Origin: Chloroflexota bacterium
GTDB taxonomy: Bacteria > Chloroflexota > Dehalococcoidia > SpSt-223
Reading direction: 5' to 3'
Assembly: GCA_023512725.1 (NCBI GenBank)
Contig: JAILZB010000014.1
Location: 1-32,464 of the forward strand
Length of the DNA: 32,464 bases
The position numbers were made by a program, and so were the translations under genes. Below are positions 24,380 to 32,464 of this stretch, piece after piece; the stretch's first letter is position 1; each line of letters starts with the position of its first letter. The notes beneath the pieces are model-generated. The model was not told the origin of the DNA, did not search any database, and worked only from the letters and a program-made list of their open reading frames with translations.

Positions 24380-25600
24380 ATGTGCCCGCGAGCGCCACAC
24401 CGCCTCCTGCTCCTCACGCTGCTGCTTTCCCTAAGCTTGAGCTGCCGCCCCGCTCCGCTGCTCAGCGGGGTGAGCATCAGTGCCGACACGATCACCCCGA
24501 ACGGTGATGGTGAGGGCGACCGCGCCATCATCAGCTACCAGGTCGGCCGGGAGGGGTGGGTCAGTATCGTGCTCCGGGATGAGCAGGGGCGGGAGTACCT
24601 CCTGCGTGACCACGAGCCGCGTTCCCCCGGCAGCTACCAGGCCGTCTTCGACGGCGTTGCACCGGTCAACGATGGCAAGGCCACCCGACGGGTGATGCCC
24701 GATGGGCGCTACGTCTTCACCGTGATCGTGGAAGACGGTACGGGCGAGCGTGCTGAGGCCAGCGGGGTGGTGACCGTCGTCGCTGGCGACCACAACCCGG
24801 TCCAGATCGACAACCTTGTGCTCTCGGTGCCCGGTGCTGGTGGGCAGGTCGTCGCGACCCCCAGCGACCGCCTGGTGATCTCCCCCAATGGTGATGGGGT
24901 CGACGACGAGGTGATCATTAGCTACGCCCTCTCCAAGGACGCTGAGGTGGTGGTCTTCGCCACCGATAGCAGGGGCGCGGTTATCCCAATCGACCAGCGC
25001 CAGCCGCGTCGTGCTGCCCTTTACACCCATTACTGGAATGGCCAGGCGAACGGCCGGCTCGTCCCCGATGGCGAGTATGCCATCCACGTCCAGGCGTTCG
25101 ACCAGGCGGGCAATGTGTCCGAGGAGATCCGCTGGCTGGTCATTCGGGGTGGGGGCAAGCCGGACCTCCGGATCACCAAGGTCGACTTCAGCCCGGCCGC
25201 GCTGCCGATCGGCGGGCAGCTGCAGGTGACGATCCGGGTCAAGAACTTTGGCGACGTGCCCCTCAAAACGATGGGGCCGCCGGCCGGTACTCCCTACCGC
25301 ACCGACCAGACGTTCAACTACTGGACCGATGAGACCGGCACCCCGCTCTACTACGAGCGCCCTGGCCGCTGGCGGGTGGCGGTGAGCTGGAACACAGCCG
25401 GCAGCCCCTATCCCGTGCGCTGGGGGCTGTTCCAGGACGTCGACCGCGAGCTGCTGCCGGGCGAAGAGGCGGTCATCACCGGGACGATCACCGTCCTGCC
25501 CCGTCAGCGGGAGTTCCGCGTCTGGGCGGCCGTGGAACAGGGTGGGGTGGGCTTTCCCGGCGGCGAAGTGGGCTTGCGGACAATCATCATCAACTACTGA
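24380..25600 (+). CDS. Putative lipoprotein with two FlgD-Ig-like PNGDG repeats and a C-terminal beta-domain
   Basis: MCPRAPHRLLLLTLLLSLSLSC signal with possible lipobox; repeats ITPNGDGEGDRAIISYQV and ISPNGDGVDDEVIISYAL; MPDGRYVFTVIVEDG / VPDGEYAIHVQAFDQAGN; C-terminal PDLRITKVDFSPAALPIGGQLQVTIRVKNFGD. Confidence 0.8.
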   Translation: MCPRAPHRLLLLTLLLSLSLSCRPAPLLSGVSISADTITPNGDGEGDRAIISYQVGREGWVSIVLRDEQGREYLLRDHEPRSPGSYQAVFDGVAPVNDGKATRRVMPDGRYVFTVIVEDGTGERAEASGVVTVVAGDHNPVQIDNLVLSVPGAGGQVVATPSDRLVISPNGDGVDDEVIISYALSKDAEVVVFATDSRGAVIPIDQRQPRRAALYTHYWNGQANGRLVPDGEYAIHVQAFDQAGNVSEEIRWLVIRGGGKPDLRITKVDFSPAALPIGGQLQVTIRVKNFGDVPLKTMGPPAGTPYRTDQTFNYWTDETGTPLYYERPGRWRVAVSWNTAGSPYPVRWGLFQDVDRELLPGEEAVITGTITVLPRQREFRVWAAVEQGGVGFPGGEVGLRTIIINY

Positions 25601-26505
25601 TGCTTGAGCTAGCGGTCATCATCGTGAGCTTCAATACCCGCGACCTCTTGCGGGCCTGCCTCGCCTCGCTCGCGCCCGATGCCCCAGCCGAGGTCTGGGT
25701 CGTCGAGAACGGCTCACGCGACGGCTCACCCGAGATGGTCGCCCGCGAGTTTCCGGACGTGCGCCTGCTCCTCCCCGGCGCCAACCTCGGCTTCGCCGCG
25801 GCAACTAACCTCGCGCTCGCGCAGACGACCCAGCCCTTCATCTGCCTCCTCAATCCCGATACCATCGTCCACGACCGCGCGCTCACTGCCCTGGTGCGCT
25901 TTCTGCAGGAGCGGCCGCAGGTGGCGGTCGTAGGGCCGCAACTGCTCAACCCCGATGGGAGCTACCAGCACTCGGCCTTTCGCTTCCCCGGCTTGCTCCA
26001 GGCTCTGCTCGACCTCGAGCCCATCCATCCGCGGCTGCTGAATAGCGCGCTCAACGGGCGCTATCCGCTTGGCCAGCGCGAACCCTTTGCAATCGACCAT
26101 CCGCTCGGGGCCTGTCTGGTCGTCCGGCGGGAGGCGATCACTCAGGTCGGCCCGCTCGATGCGAGCTTCTTCATGTACTGCGAGGAGATTGACTGGTGCT
26201 GGCGGATGAAGCGCGCGGGCTGGCAGGTCTACTGCCTCCCGACGGCCCGGGTGACCCACGTCGGCGGCGCGAGCACCCGCCCCCTGCGTGCCGCGATGCT
26301 GGTCGAGCTGTACCGCAGCCGCCTGCGCCTCTATGACCGCTACCATCGCCCCCTCACCCGCTGGCTCTACCGCCGGCTCATCCGTTGGGGGCTGCGCCGG
26401 CAGCTCGCGCGCGCCGAGCGCCAGCACCGACGGGGAGCGCTTTCCGCCGAAGAACTGGCTGCCCAGCGGCAGGCCAGTCAGCAGATCGTCCAGCTGGTAC
26501 GCTGA
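25600..26505 (+). CDS. Glycosyltransferase family 2 (rhamnosyltransferase-like)
   Basis: LELAVIIVSFNTRDLLRACLASL, VVENGSRDGSPEMV, LGFAAATNLAL, FICLLNPDTIV, GACLVVRREAITQVGPLDASFFMYCEEIDWCWRMKRAGW. Confidence 0.92.
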   Translation: MLELAVIIVSFNTRDLLRACLASLAPDAPAEVWVVENGSRDGSPEMVAREFPDVRLLLPGANLGFAAATNLALAQTTQPFICLLNPDTIVHDRALTALVRFLQERPQVAVVGPQLLNPDGSYQHSAFRFPGLLQALLDLEPIHPRLLNSALNGRYPLGQREPFAIDHPLGACLVVRREAITQVGPLDASFFMYCEEIDWCWRMKRAGWQVYCLPTARVTHVGGASTRPLRAAMLVELYRSRLRLYDRYHRPLTRWLYRRLIRWGLRRQLARAERQHRRGALSAEELAAQRQASQQIVQLVR

Positions 26506-27254
26506 TGCTGCGGGTGACGGGTGCGGTCATTACCGCGAACGAAGAGGCCAATATCGCGGCCTGCCTTCGCTCGCTCGCCTGGGCGGACGAACTGCTGGTT
26601 GTCGATAGCGGCAGCACCGACCGCACGGTGGCCATTGCGCGCCAGCTCGGCGCCCGGGTAGAGGTCCGCCCCTTTACGACCTTCGCCGACCAGCGGAACG
26701 CCGCCCTCACCTGGGCAACTGGCGACTGGGTCTTCTTCCTCGATGCCGATGAACGGATGGGGCGCGCGCTGGCGACCCAGGTGCGGGCTGCCCTGACGAG
26801 CGACTACGCTGGCTTCTGGGTGCCGCGCCGCAACATCATCCTCGGCCATCGGATGCGCGGGGGGGGCTGGTGGCCCGACAAGCAACTCCGGCTTCTCCGC
26901 CGTGGCCGCGCCCACTATAACCCGGCGCGGGGCGTCCACGAAGTGGCCGAACTCGATGGTCCAGCCGGCGAGCTGACGGCGCCACTCCTGCACTACAACT
27001 ACCAGCGACTCAGCCAGCTCTTCGCCAAACAGCGGTTCTATGCCGCCCAGGAAGCGCGCGACCGCTGGCAGCGGGGCGAGCGAGTCCGCCCCCACCACTG
27101 GCTGCTCCAGCCCGCGCGGGCCTTCCACCGCCGGTTCATCGCCTGGCAAGGGTACCGCGATGGGGCATTCGGGGCGTTTCTTGCCGCTGTGATGGCCTGG
27201 TACGAGTTCATGACCCTAGTGCAGCTGGCGCGCCTGGGGCGGAGGAGCGCGTGA
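26505..27254 (+). CDS. Glycosyltransferase family 2 (WaaE/KdtX-like)
   Basis: VTGAVITANEEANIAACLRSLAWADELLVVDSGSTDRTVAIARQLGA, DWVFFLDADERM, RLLRRGRAHYNPARGVHEV. Confidence 0.9.
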   Translation: MLRVTGAVITANEEANIAACLRSLAWADELLVVDSGSTDRTVAIARQLGARVEVRPFTTFADQRNAALTWATGDWVFFLDADERMGRALATQVRAALTSDYAGFWVPRRNIILGHRMRGGGWWPDKQLRLLRRGRAHYNPARGVHEVAELDGPAGELTAPLLHYNYQRLSQLFAKQRFYAAQEARDRWQRGERVRPHHWLLQPARAFHRRFIAWQGYRDGAFGAFLAAVMAWYEFMTLVQLARLGRRSA

Positions 27255-28195
27255 CGCTCGACCTCTCGGTGATTATCGTGAGCTGGAACGTCTGGCCACT
27301 GCTGGATGCTTGCTTGCGGAGCCTTGAGCAGCGCGCGCCGGACGATGCCCCGGCAGAGGTGATCGTGATCGACAATGGCTCGCACGATGGCACGCCGGAG
27401 CGCGTCCGCCAGCACCATCCGGGTGTTTGCCTGTTGGAAGCACCCGAGAACCCCGGTTTTGCGGCCGCTAACGCCCGCGCGGCCGCCCGTGCGCGCGGCC
27501 AGGCCTTGTTCTTCCTCAACCCAGATACGGAAGTCCTCCCGGGAGCGCTCCGCGCCCTCGACCAGGAGCTCCGCCAGGACCCGACCGTCGGTGCAGCCGG
27601 GCCGCTCTTGCTGGAAAGCGATGGACAGGTCCAGTCCTCGCGCCGGCGCTTTCCTACCCGCTTCACTCTGGCCATGGAAGCCACCGCACTTCAGCCGGTA
27701 CTCCCGGCGCGCTGGTTCAGCCGCTACTATTGCGCCGACCTTCCGCCAGAACGCCCCCAACGGCCGGACTGGTTGCAAGGGGCAGCCCTGCTCGTCCGCC
27801 GCACGACGTGGGAGGAGGTCGGCCCGTTTGATGCCGGGTTCTTCATGTACTTCGAAGAGACCGACTGGTTCCGACGGGCGGCCCAGCACGGTTGGCGGGC
27901 TCTCTTTGTGCCCCAGGCCCGCGTGATCCATCACGGTGGTCGCAGCAGCGCCCAACGCAGTGAGGCCAGCCAGCGCGCCTTCCTCGCGAGCAAAGTCCGC
28001 TATGCCCAGCGGCATCTTGGCCCGCCGGAAGCGCGTGCGCTCGCCCTCTGGCTCCGCCTGCTACTTGCGGGGCAACTGGCAAGCGAGGCGGCCAAGTGGG
28101 TGCTCGGCCACAAGCGCCCGCTTCGGCGGGCGCGGCTGGCCCACCTGAGCCGCCTGATCGCCGAGCGCTGGAACCATTCCCCGGTGGCCGGCTGA
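27251..28195 (+). CDS. Glycosyltransferase family 2 (rhamnosyltransferase-like)
   Basis: LDLSVIIVSWNVWPLLDACLRSL, VIVIDNGSHDGTPERV, NPGFAAANARAA, ALFFLNPDTEV, GPFDAGFFMYFEETDWFRRAAQHGW; GTGA overlap with the preceding gene. Confidence 0.92.
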   Translation: MTLDLSVIIVSWNVWPLLDACLRSLEQRAPDDAPAEVIVIDNGSHDGTPERVRQHHPGVCLLEAPENPGFAAANARAAARARGQALFFLNPDTEVLPGALRALDQELRQDPTVGAAGPLLLESDGQVQSSRRRFPTRFTLAMEATALQPVLPARWFSRYYCADLPPERPQRPDWLQGAALLVRRTTWEEVGPFDAGFFMYFEETDWFRRAAQHGWRALFVPQARVIHHGGRSSAQRSEASQRAFLASKVRYAQRHLGPPEARALALWLRLLLAGQLASEAAKWVLGHKRPLRRARLAHLSRLIAERWNHSPVAG

Positions 28196-28209
28196 GGAGT
28201 GGGGGAAAG

Positions 28210-29364
28210 ATGCTCACCGTCTGCCTGGTTACCGGAGAATACCCCCCGCTCGTCGGCGGCATTAGCGACTACACCGCTGGCCTGGCGGCTGCGCTCAGCA
28301 CCCGTGGTCACCGTGTCACCGTCGTCACCGACCGGCGGGTTGGTGCCCGCGCGGGGGTCTATCCGGCGCCCGGCTGGGGCGTTCGCCAGCTCCCGGCCCT
28401 GGTCCGCCTCATTCGCCAGCTTGCCCCCACAGTCGTGCACATTCAGTACCAGGCGGCAGCCTTCGCGCTCCGCGGCGCGATACACATGCTCCCCTGGCTG
28501 CTTCGCCCGTTGCCCAGCGTGGTGACGTTTCACGACACGCGCGAGCCGTACCTTTTCCCGAAAGCGGGGCGCTTGCGGCGTTGGGCCAACGTCATGCTCG
28601 CCCGCGGCTGCCGCCGTGTGATTGTCAGCAACCTGGAGGACGGTGCGACCCTCCACGAGTACGGCCAGCCGCGCCTGACGGTCGTCCCGCTCGGCCCGAC
28701 AGTCCCCGTGCGGGAAGTCAGCCCGGCCGAACGACAGGCGACGCGAGTTCGGCTCGGCGCGACACCAGACGACTTTCTCATCGGCCACTTCGGCCTGATG
28801 GGAGCGACGAAAGGGGTCGAGACGCTCCTCGCGGCGGTCGCGCGGCTGCCACAGGCGCGGCTCGTACTCCTAGGGGCAGCGGAGGGCGCAAGCGACCCCC
28901 TCAACAGCGTTGCTGCCCGGCGGGTGGAGCTCGCCATCGCGGCGGCCGGCCTGAGCGAGCGGGTGCACTGGTCGGGGCCGCTCCCTCGCGAGGAGGTGCC
29001 GGCCCTCCTTGCCGCCTGCGATGTGATCGCCCTGCCCTACCAGGATGGCGCCTCCTACCGGCGAACGACCCTGATCGCCGCGCTCGCGAACGGCTGTGCG
29101 GTGGTCACCACGGAGCCACCGGCGGGCTCGCGCGCCCTGGCTCCCGCTGATGGCCTGCCACCGCTCCGCCACGGCGTGGAGCTGCTGCTGGTTCCCTCCG
29201 CACGGGCTGACGCCTTGGCCGAGGCGCTCGCGCTCCTCCAGGCCGACCCGCGCCGGCGAGCGGCGCTCGGGACAGCGGCCCGTCAGGCCGGGGCTGCCTT
29301 CGCCTGGCCTGCCGTCGCCGCCCGGACGGAAGCGGTCTACTGCGAGGTGACGGGTGGCGACTAG
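28210..29364 (+). CDS. Glycosyltransferase family 4
   Basis: MLTVCLVTGEYPPLVGGISDYTAGLAAALSTRGHRVTVVTD, IGHFGLMGATKGVETLLAAVA, ACDVIALPYQDGASYRRTTLIAALANGCAVVTT. Confidence 0.92.
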   Translation: MLTVCLVTGEYPPLVGGISDYTAGLAAALSTRGHRVTVVTDRRVGARAGVYPAPGWGVRQLPALVRLIRQLAPTVVHIQYQAAAFALRGAIHMLPWLLRPLPSVVTFHDTREPYLFPKAGRLRRWANVMLARGCRRVIVSNLEDGATLHEYGQPRLTVVPLGPTVPVREVSPAERQATRVRLGATPDDFLIGHFGLMGATKGVETLLAAVARLPQARLVLLGAAEGASDPLNSVAARRVELAIAAAGLSERVHWSGPLPREEVPALLAACDVIALPYQDGASYRRTTLIAALANGCAVVTTEPPAGSRALAPADGLPPLRHGVELLLVPSARADALAEALALLQADPRRRAALGTAARQAGAAFAWPAVAARTEAVYCEVTGGD

Positions 29365-31678
29365 CGAGACGCTCGCACGGCCGGTTGTCCTCCCTACTTC
29401 CCGCTGGGCAGCCCGCCTGCTCGATTGGGTGGTTGGCCTGGGGGTGACAGGGGCGGCCTTCGCGCTCTACCACCGGACGCTCCTCCCCACCGTTGGTCTC
29501 GGGGATACTGCCGAGTTCCAGTACGCCATCGCCACCCTGAGTGTCCCCCACCCGACGAGCTATCCGCTGTACGTCCTGCTCGGCAAGCTCTTCACCCTGC
29601 TTCCATTCGGCAACGAGGCCTATCGGGTCAACCTCTTCTCGGCGACGTGCGCGGCCGGTGCGGCGGGGCTGGTGGTGCTGCTGGCGCGCCTGCTCGGGGT
29701 GCGTCCGTTCGCGGCGGCACTGGGCGGACTAGCCTTCGCGGTTGCGCCAGCGCCCTGGTCCTGGGCGACGATTGCCGAAGTCTACGCCCTACACGTCTTC
29801 CTGGTCGGGGTGGTGCTGGTCGCGTTCGCCCTGTGGGCGGTCGGGCGCCTCCCGCTCACCTGGGCCGCCTTTCTCCTCGGCCTCAGCTTCGGCAACCACC
29901 GCGGGATGCTGCTCGTCGTCCCTGCCCTGTTCGCTCTCGGCTGGATGGCGCGTCGCCCCTCCTGGGGCGACCTGAGGCGGCAGTGGCGGCACGCGCTCCG
30001 GGTTGGGCTGGCCTTCGCGCTGCCCTGGCTGCTCTACCTCTACATTCCACTCCGCGGCATTCCCGGCTACCAGGGATGGTGGGAGCCGCTGAACTATGCC
30101 GCAACTGGCAGCTCGCTCCTCGCCCAGATCGAACTGATGAGCCGCAACCCGCTCGCCTCCGCGCAGGACTACGTTTTCTCCCTGTTGCCGGCCCAGTTCG
30201 GCTGGCTCACTCCGCTGGCCCCTCTCGGACTGGTGTTGCTTGCGGGTGGCTTCCCGCGGGGCGGCCGAGTGCCGGCGCGGTTCGGCGCCCTGCTGCTTGG
30301 CGGCAGTTGGGCGGGCATCCTTGCCTTCCACCTGCCCGTCTACGGTGGTGACATCACCGGCTTTCTCACGCCGACGTTCTGGCTGCTGGCGGTGGGCCTC
30401 GCGGTAACCGTGGATGCGCTGGCGCGTGGCCTCGCTCGGCTGCTGGCGTGGCGCGTTGCCCCTGCCCAGCCTCTCGCGGCCCTGGGGGTGCCCCTAGTGC
30501 TCGGTTGGATTGGCCCCTGGACGGTGCTCGTAGGTGCCTTCTCCTCCCAGGACCTGAGCGGCCACACCATGCACGAGCAGCGTGCGACCCAGCTCCTCGA
30601 AGCCCTGGAACCGAACGCCGTGCTGGTGCTGAACGATGACTGGCTCCAGATCTGGCAACTGAAGTACCAGCGTTATGTCGCAGGCGTACGGCCCGATACG
30701 ATCGTCATCGATGGGCCAGCCGAGCCGTTGCTGCGCCAGACGCTGGCAGGGGGGCGCCCTGCTTACGCGATGAACTACGCGCCCGGCCTCGCCGCCGAAG
30801 GGCGGCTGCTGCCCGTTCTCGGCTTCTGGCGCGCCCTTGAGCAACCGATCACCTACCAAGTGCGGCAGGCGGCCGCGGTCACCTTTGGTGACCAGGTCCA
30901 GCTGGTGGGCTGGTCCACCCTCACCGAGACGCTGCAGCCAGGGGGGCTGTTCCCCATCGAACTGGAGTGGCAGGCGCTGACCGACCTGACGACAGATTAT
31001 GTCGTGTTTGTCCACCTGCTTGATGAGCAGGGGCACAGCCCGGCGGGGTGGGATTCACAGCCCCTTCACGCTGAAGACCCGACCTCCAACTGGCGTCGGG
31101 GCGAGCTCCACCGCGACCCCCACGGCTTGCTCCTCCCGCGGTCGCTGCGGCCGGGCCGCTACTTCGTCGAAGTCGGCCTTTACCCCGAAGGCTCGACCGT
31201 GCGCCTCCCGGTGACGACTCCCCCTGGCCCGCCGGCCGACCGGGCGCTGCTCGGTCCCTTCCGAGTGGCGATTCCTGCTCCCACGACCGCGCCCCAGGTG
31301 GCAGCTGAGCGCTCCATCGGAAGCGTCATCACCTTCCTCGGCTACGACCCGCCAGCACCGGCAGCCGGGCAGGAGCTGGCCCTCACGCTCTACTGGCGGG
31401 CGGAGCAGCTGATGGACCGCGATTACACGGTCACGGTGCAGCTCCTCGACGGAGGTGGCCACCTGGTGGCCCAGCACGATACCCAGCCCATGAGCGGGAA
31501 CTATCCGACCACGATCTGGCGCCCGGGCGAGGTGATCCGCGATACCTACCGGGTACCCGTGGCGAAGCTTGCGCCGGGGGAGTACCGGCTCATCGTCGCC
31601 CTCTATGATCAGGCAGGCAAGCGGCTTGCCGTTGGTCAGAGTGACCACCTTGACCTCGGGATGGTGCGCCTGCCATGA
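29354..31678 (+). CDS. DUF2723 (TMEM260/protein O-mannosyltransferase-like) multi-pass membrane protein with tandem C-terminal beta-modules
   Basis: GDTAEFQYAIATLSVPHPTSYPLYVLLGKLFTLLPFGNEAYRVNLFSA, IAEVYALHVFLV, LGLSFGNHRGMLLVVPALF; C-terminal repeats ending ...LRPGRYFVEVGLYPEG and ...LAPGEYRLIVALYDQAG. Confidence 0.87.
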   Translation: MATSETLARPVVLPTSRWAARLLDWVVGLGVTGAAFALYHRTLLPTVGLGDTAEFQYAIATLSVPHPTSYPLYVLLGKLFTLLPFGNEAYRVNLFSATCAAGAAGLVVLLARLLGVRPFAAALGGLAFAVAPAPWSWATIAEVYALHVFLVGVVLVAFALWAVGRLPLTWAAFLLGLSFGNHRGMLLVVPALFALGWMARRPSWGDLRRQWRHALRVGLAFALPWLLYLYIPLRGIPGYQGWWEPLNYAATGSSLLAQIELMSRNPLASAQDYVFSLLPAQFGWLTPLAPLGLVLLAGGFPRGGRVPARFGALLLGGSWAGILAFHLPVYGGDITGFLTPTFWLLAVGLAVTVDALARGLARLLAWRVAPAQPLAALGVPLVLGWIGPWTVLVGAFSSQDLSGHTMHEQRATQLLEALEPNAVLVLNDDWLQIWQLKYQRYVAGVRPDTIVIDGPAEPLLRQTLAGGRPAYAMNYAPGLAAEGRLLPVLGFWRALEQPITYQVRQAAAVTFGDQVQLVGWSTLTETLQPGGLFPIELEWQALTDLTTDYVVFVHLLDEQGHSPAGWDSQPLHAEDPTSNWRRGELHRDPHGLLLPRSLRPGRYFVEVGLYPEGSTVRLPVTTPPGPPADRALLGPFRVAIPAPTTAPQVAAERSIGSVITFLGYDPPAPAAGQELALTLYWRAEQLMDRDYTVTVQLLDGGGHLVAQHDTQPMSGNYPTTIWRPGEVIRDTYRVPVAKLAPGEYRLIVALYDQAGKRLAVGQSDHLDLGMVRLP

Positions 31679-32430
31679 CTGGTGGCGAGCGTTGGGACCG
31701 TTCTCCCTCCTGGACGCAGCGCTGGCAACGACTGGTCCTCGCGACAGTCCTCACCCTGCTGCTCATCCTGACGGGCCTCTGGCTGCTGCTTGCGCGGGTG
31801 GAGCTGAACGAGAGCCCTGGTTCAACCGTGGGGGCGGTGCCCGCGTCAGCGCGACCGAGCTTCACGTTCGTCGGGGTGGCTGCAGGATTGCACTGGGTGG
31901 ACCTGCGGGTGCTCAGCACTTCGTCCGGGGCTATCCTCCAGGTCCGCCTGGTGGAAGCGCAGCCTCCTGGGCGCGTGGTCGCTGACTGGACGGTGCCGGT
32001 CGAGCGGCCGGGACCCCTCTGGCTCCAGCTGGCGCCGCTCGCGGGCTCGCGGGGCGTCGCTTACCGCGTCGAGGTGGAGCCAGGCGGCGAAGGGGAGGTC
32101 CTGCTTCGCCTTGCGCCCGGCCCCTCCGGCGAGCCGGTGCTCGCCGTCCAGCGCTTCTACCGGACGACCCTGCTCGAGTGGCTCCAGGTGATGGCTGCCC
32201 GTCTGCTCACTCCTGAGCGCGCGGCCCCCGCGCTCTCGGCTGCTGCCCTCGGGTTGGGAGCATTCGCCGCCCTGCTCGCGGCGCTCATCTGGCGGACCGG
32301 CCTCCTGCCGCGCCTAGGCTGGCTCGCGGTAGGAGTGCTGATGCTCGGCTGGCTGGTCATCCTGCTGCAGAGCGCTGCCGCCGCGGACCTCTGGGCACAG
32401 GTGAACGCGCGCTGGCCGGACGGCCCATGA
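31675..32430 (+). CDS. Membrane protein of unknown function (two TM regions flanking an extracytoplasmic domain)
   Basis: 251 aa; TM LVLATVLTLLLILTGLWLLLA near the N-terminus and hydrophobic C-terminal helices; ATGA overlap with the DUF2723 gene. Confidence 0.7.
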   Translation: MTGGERWDRSPSWTQRWQRLVLATVLTLLLILTGLWLLLARVELNESPGSTVGAVPASARPSFTFVGVAAGLHWVDLRVLSTSSGAILQVRLVEAQPPGRVVADWTVPVERPGPLWLQLAPLAGSRGVAYRVEVEPGGEGEVLLRLAPGPSGEPVLAVQRFYRTTLLEWLQVMAARLLTPERAAPALSAAALGLGAFAALLAALIWRTGLLPRLGWLAVGVLMLGWLVILLQSAAAADLWAQVNARWPDGP

Positions 32431-32464
32431 ACCTTACCCACCGCTGCCCTGCCCCCGCCTGTGC
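32427..32464 (+). CDS. Start of the next gene in the cluster (truncated by window edge)
   Basis: ATGA overlap; MNLTHRCPAPAC... open to the window edge. Too short for a family call. Confidence 0.4.
   Translation, partial: MNLTHRCPAPAC

Noticed and set aside
26859-26866. G8 tract in a GT2 gene, considered as a phase-variable glycosyltransferase
   Set aside because: Several G/C runs of 7-9 occur in the window (1877, 7728, 13264, 26859), and a rough estimate for DNA this GC-rich predicts a similar number by chance. Without read-level variation there is no support.
1-32464. Search for CRISPR arrays, tRNAs, rRNAs, IS elements, prophage, toxin-antitoxin, defence genes or a BGC
   Set aside because: No regularly spaced repeats, no recognisable tRNA gene, no transposase/integrase or defence domains seen. 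Absence judged by eye; tRNAscan, Infernal and DefenseFinder would be decisive.

Overview
High-GC window from a bacterial chromosome. Gene content and style (rpsF-ssb-rpsR, DUF1501/DUF1800 pair, DUF2723 protein with C-terminal beta-modules, GTG/TTG starts) suggest a Chloroflexota/Thermomicrobia-like thermophile, but that is inference. It is densely coding, with many 4-bp ATGA/GTGA overlaps. Contents in order: peptidase-MA-like gene (partial, minus) with rlmN; hybrid histidine kinase + DUF4129-type membrane protein; AI-2E transporter; galU; SH3-like membrane protein; DUF1501/DUF1800 pair; esterase + small ORF; rpsF-ssb-rpsR-parvulin PPIase operon; HtrA-like protease; a small barrel-like protein; two divergent membrane SH3-like proteins; hisZ-hisG-hisD-hisC-hisB operon; NCS2 purine permease; and an overlapping run of a PNGDG-repeat lipoprotein, three GT2s, one GT4, a DUF2723 protein and a membrane protein. 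No CRISPR, tRNA, rRNA, transposase or phage gene was recognised. I did not find a clear-cut new defence or mobile system. The best second-look items are: (i) a bS18 gene with an acidic ~70-aa tail whose junction with the conserved core is a G8 tract; (ii) a 165-bp divergent intergenic region with three inverted repeats between two SH3-like genes; (iii) long-form HisG encoded together with HisZ; (iv) an SSB lacking the canonical acidic/IPF tip; (v) hairpins abutting Shine-Dalgarno sites in several leaders; (vi) a 4-Cys motif-TM-SH3 protein.
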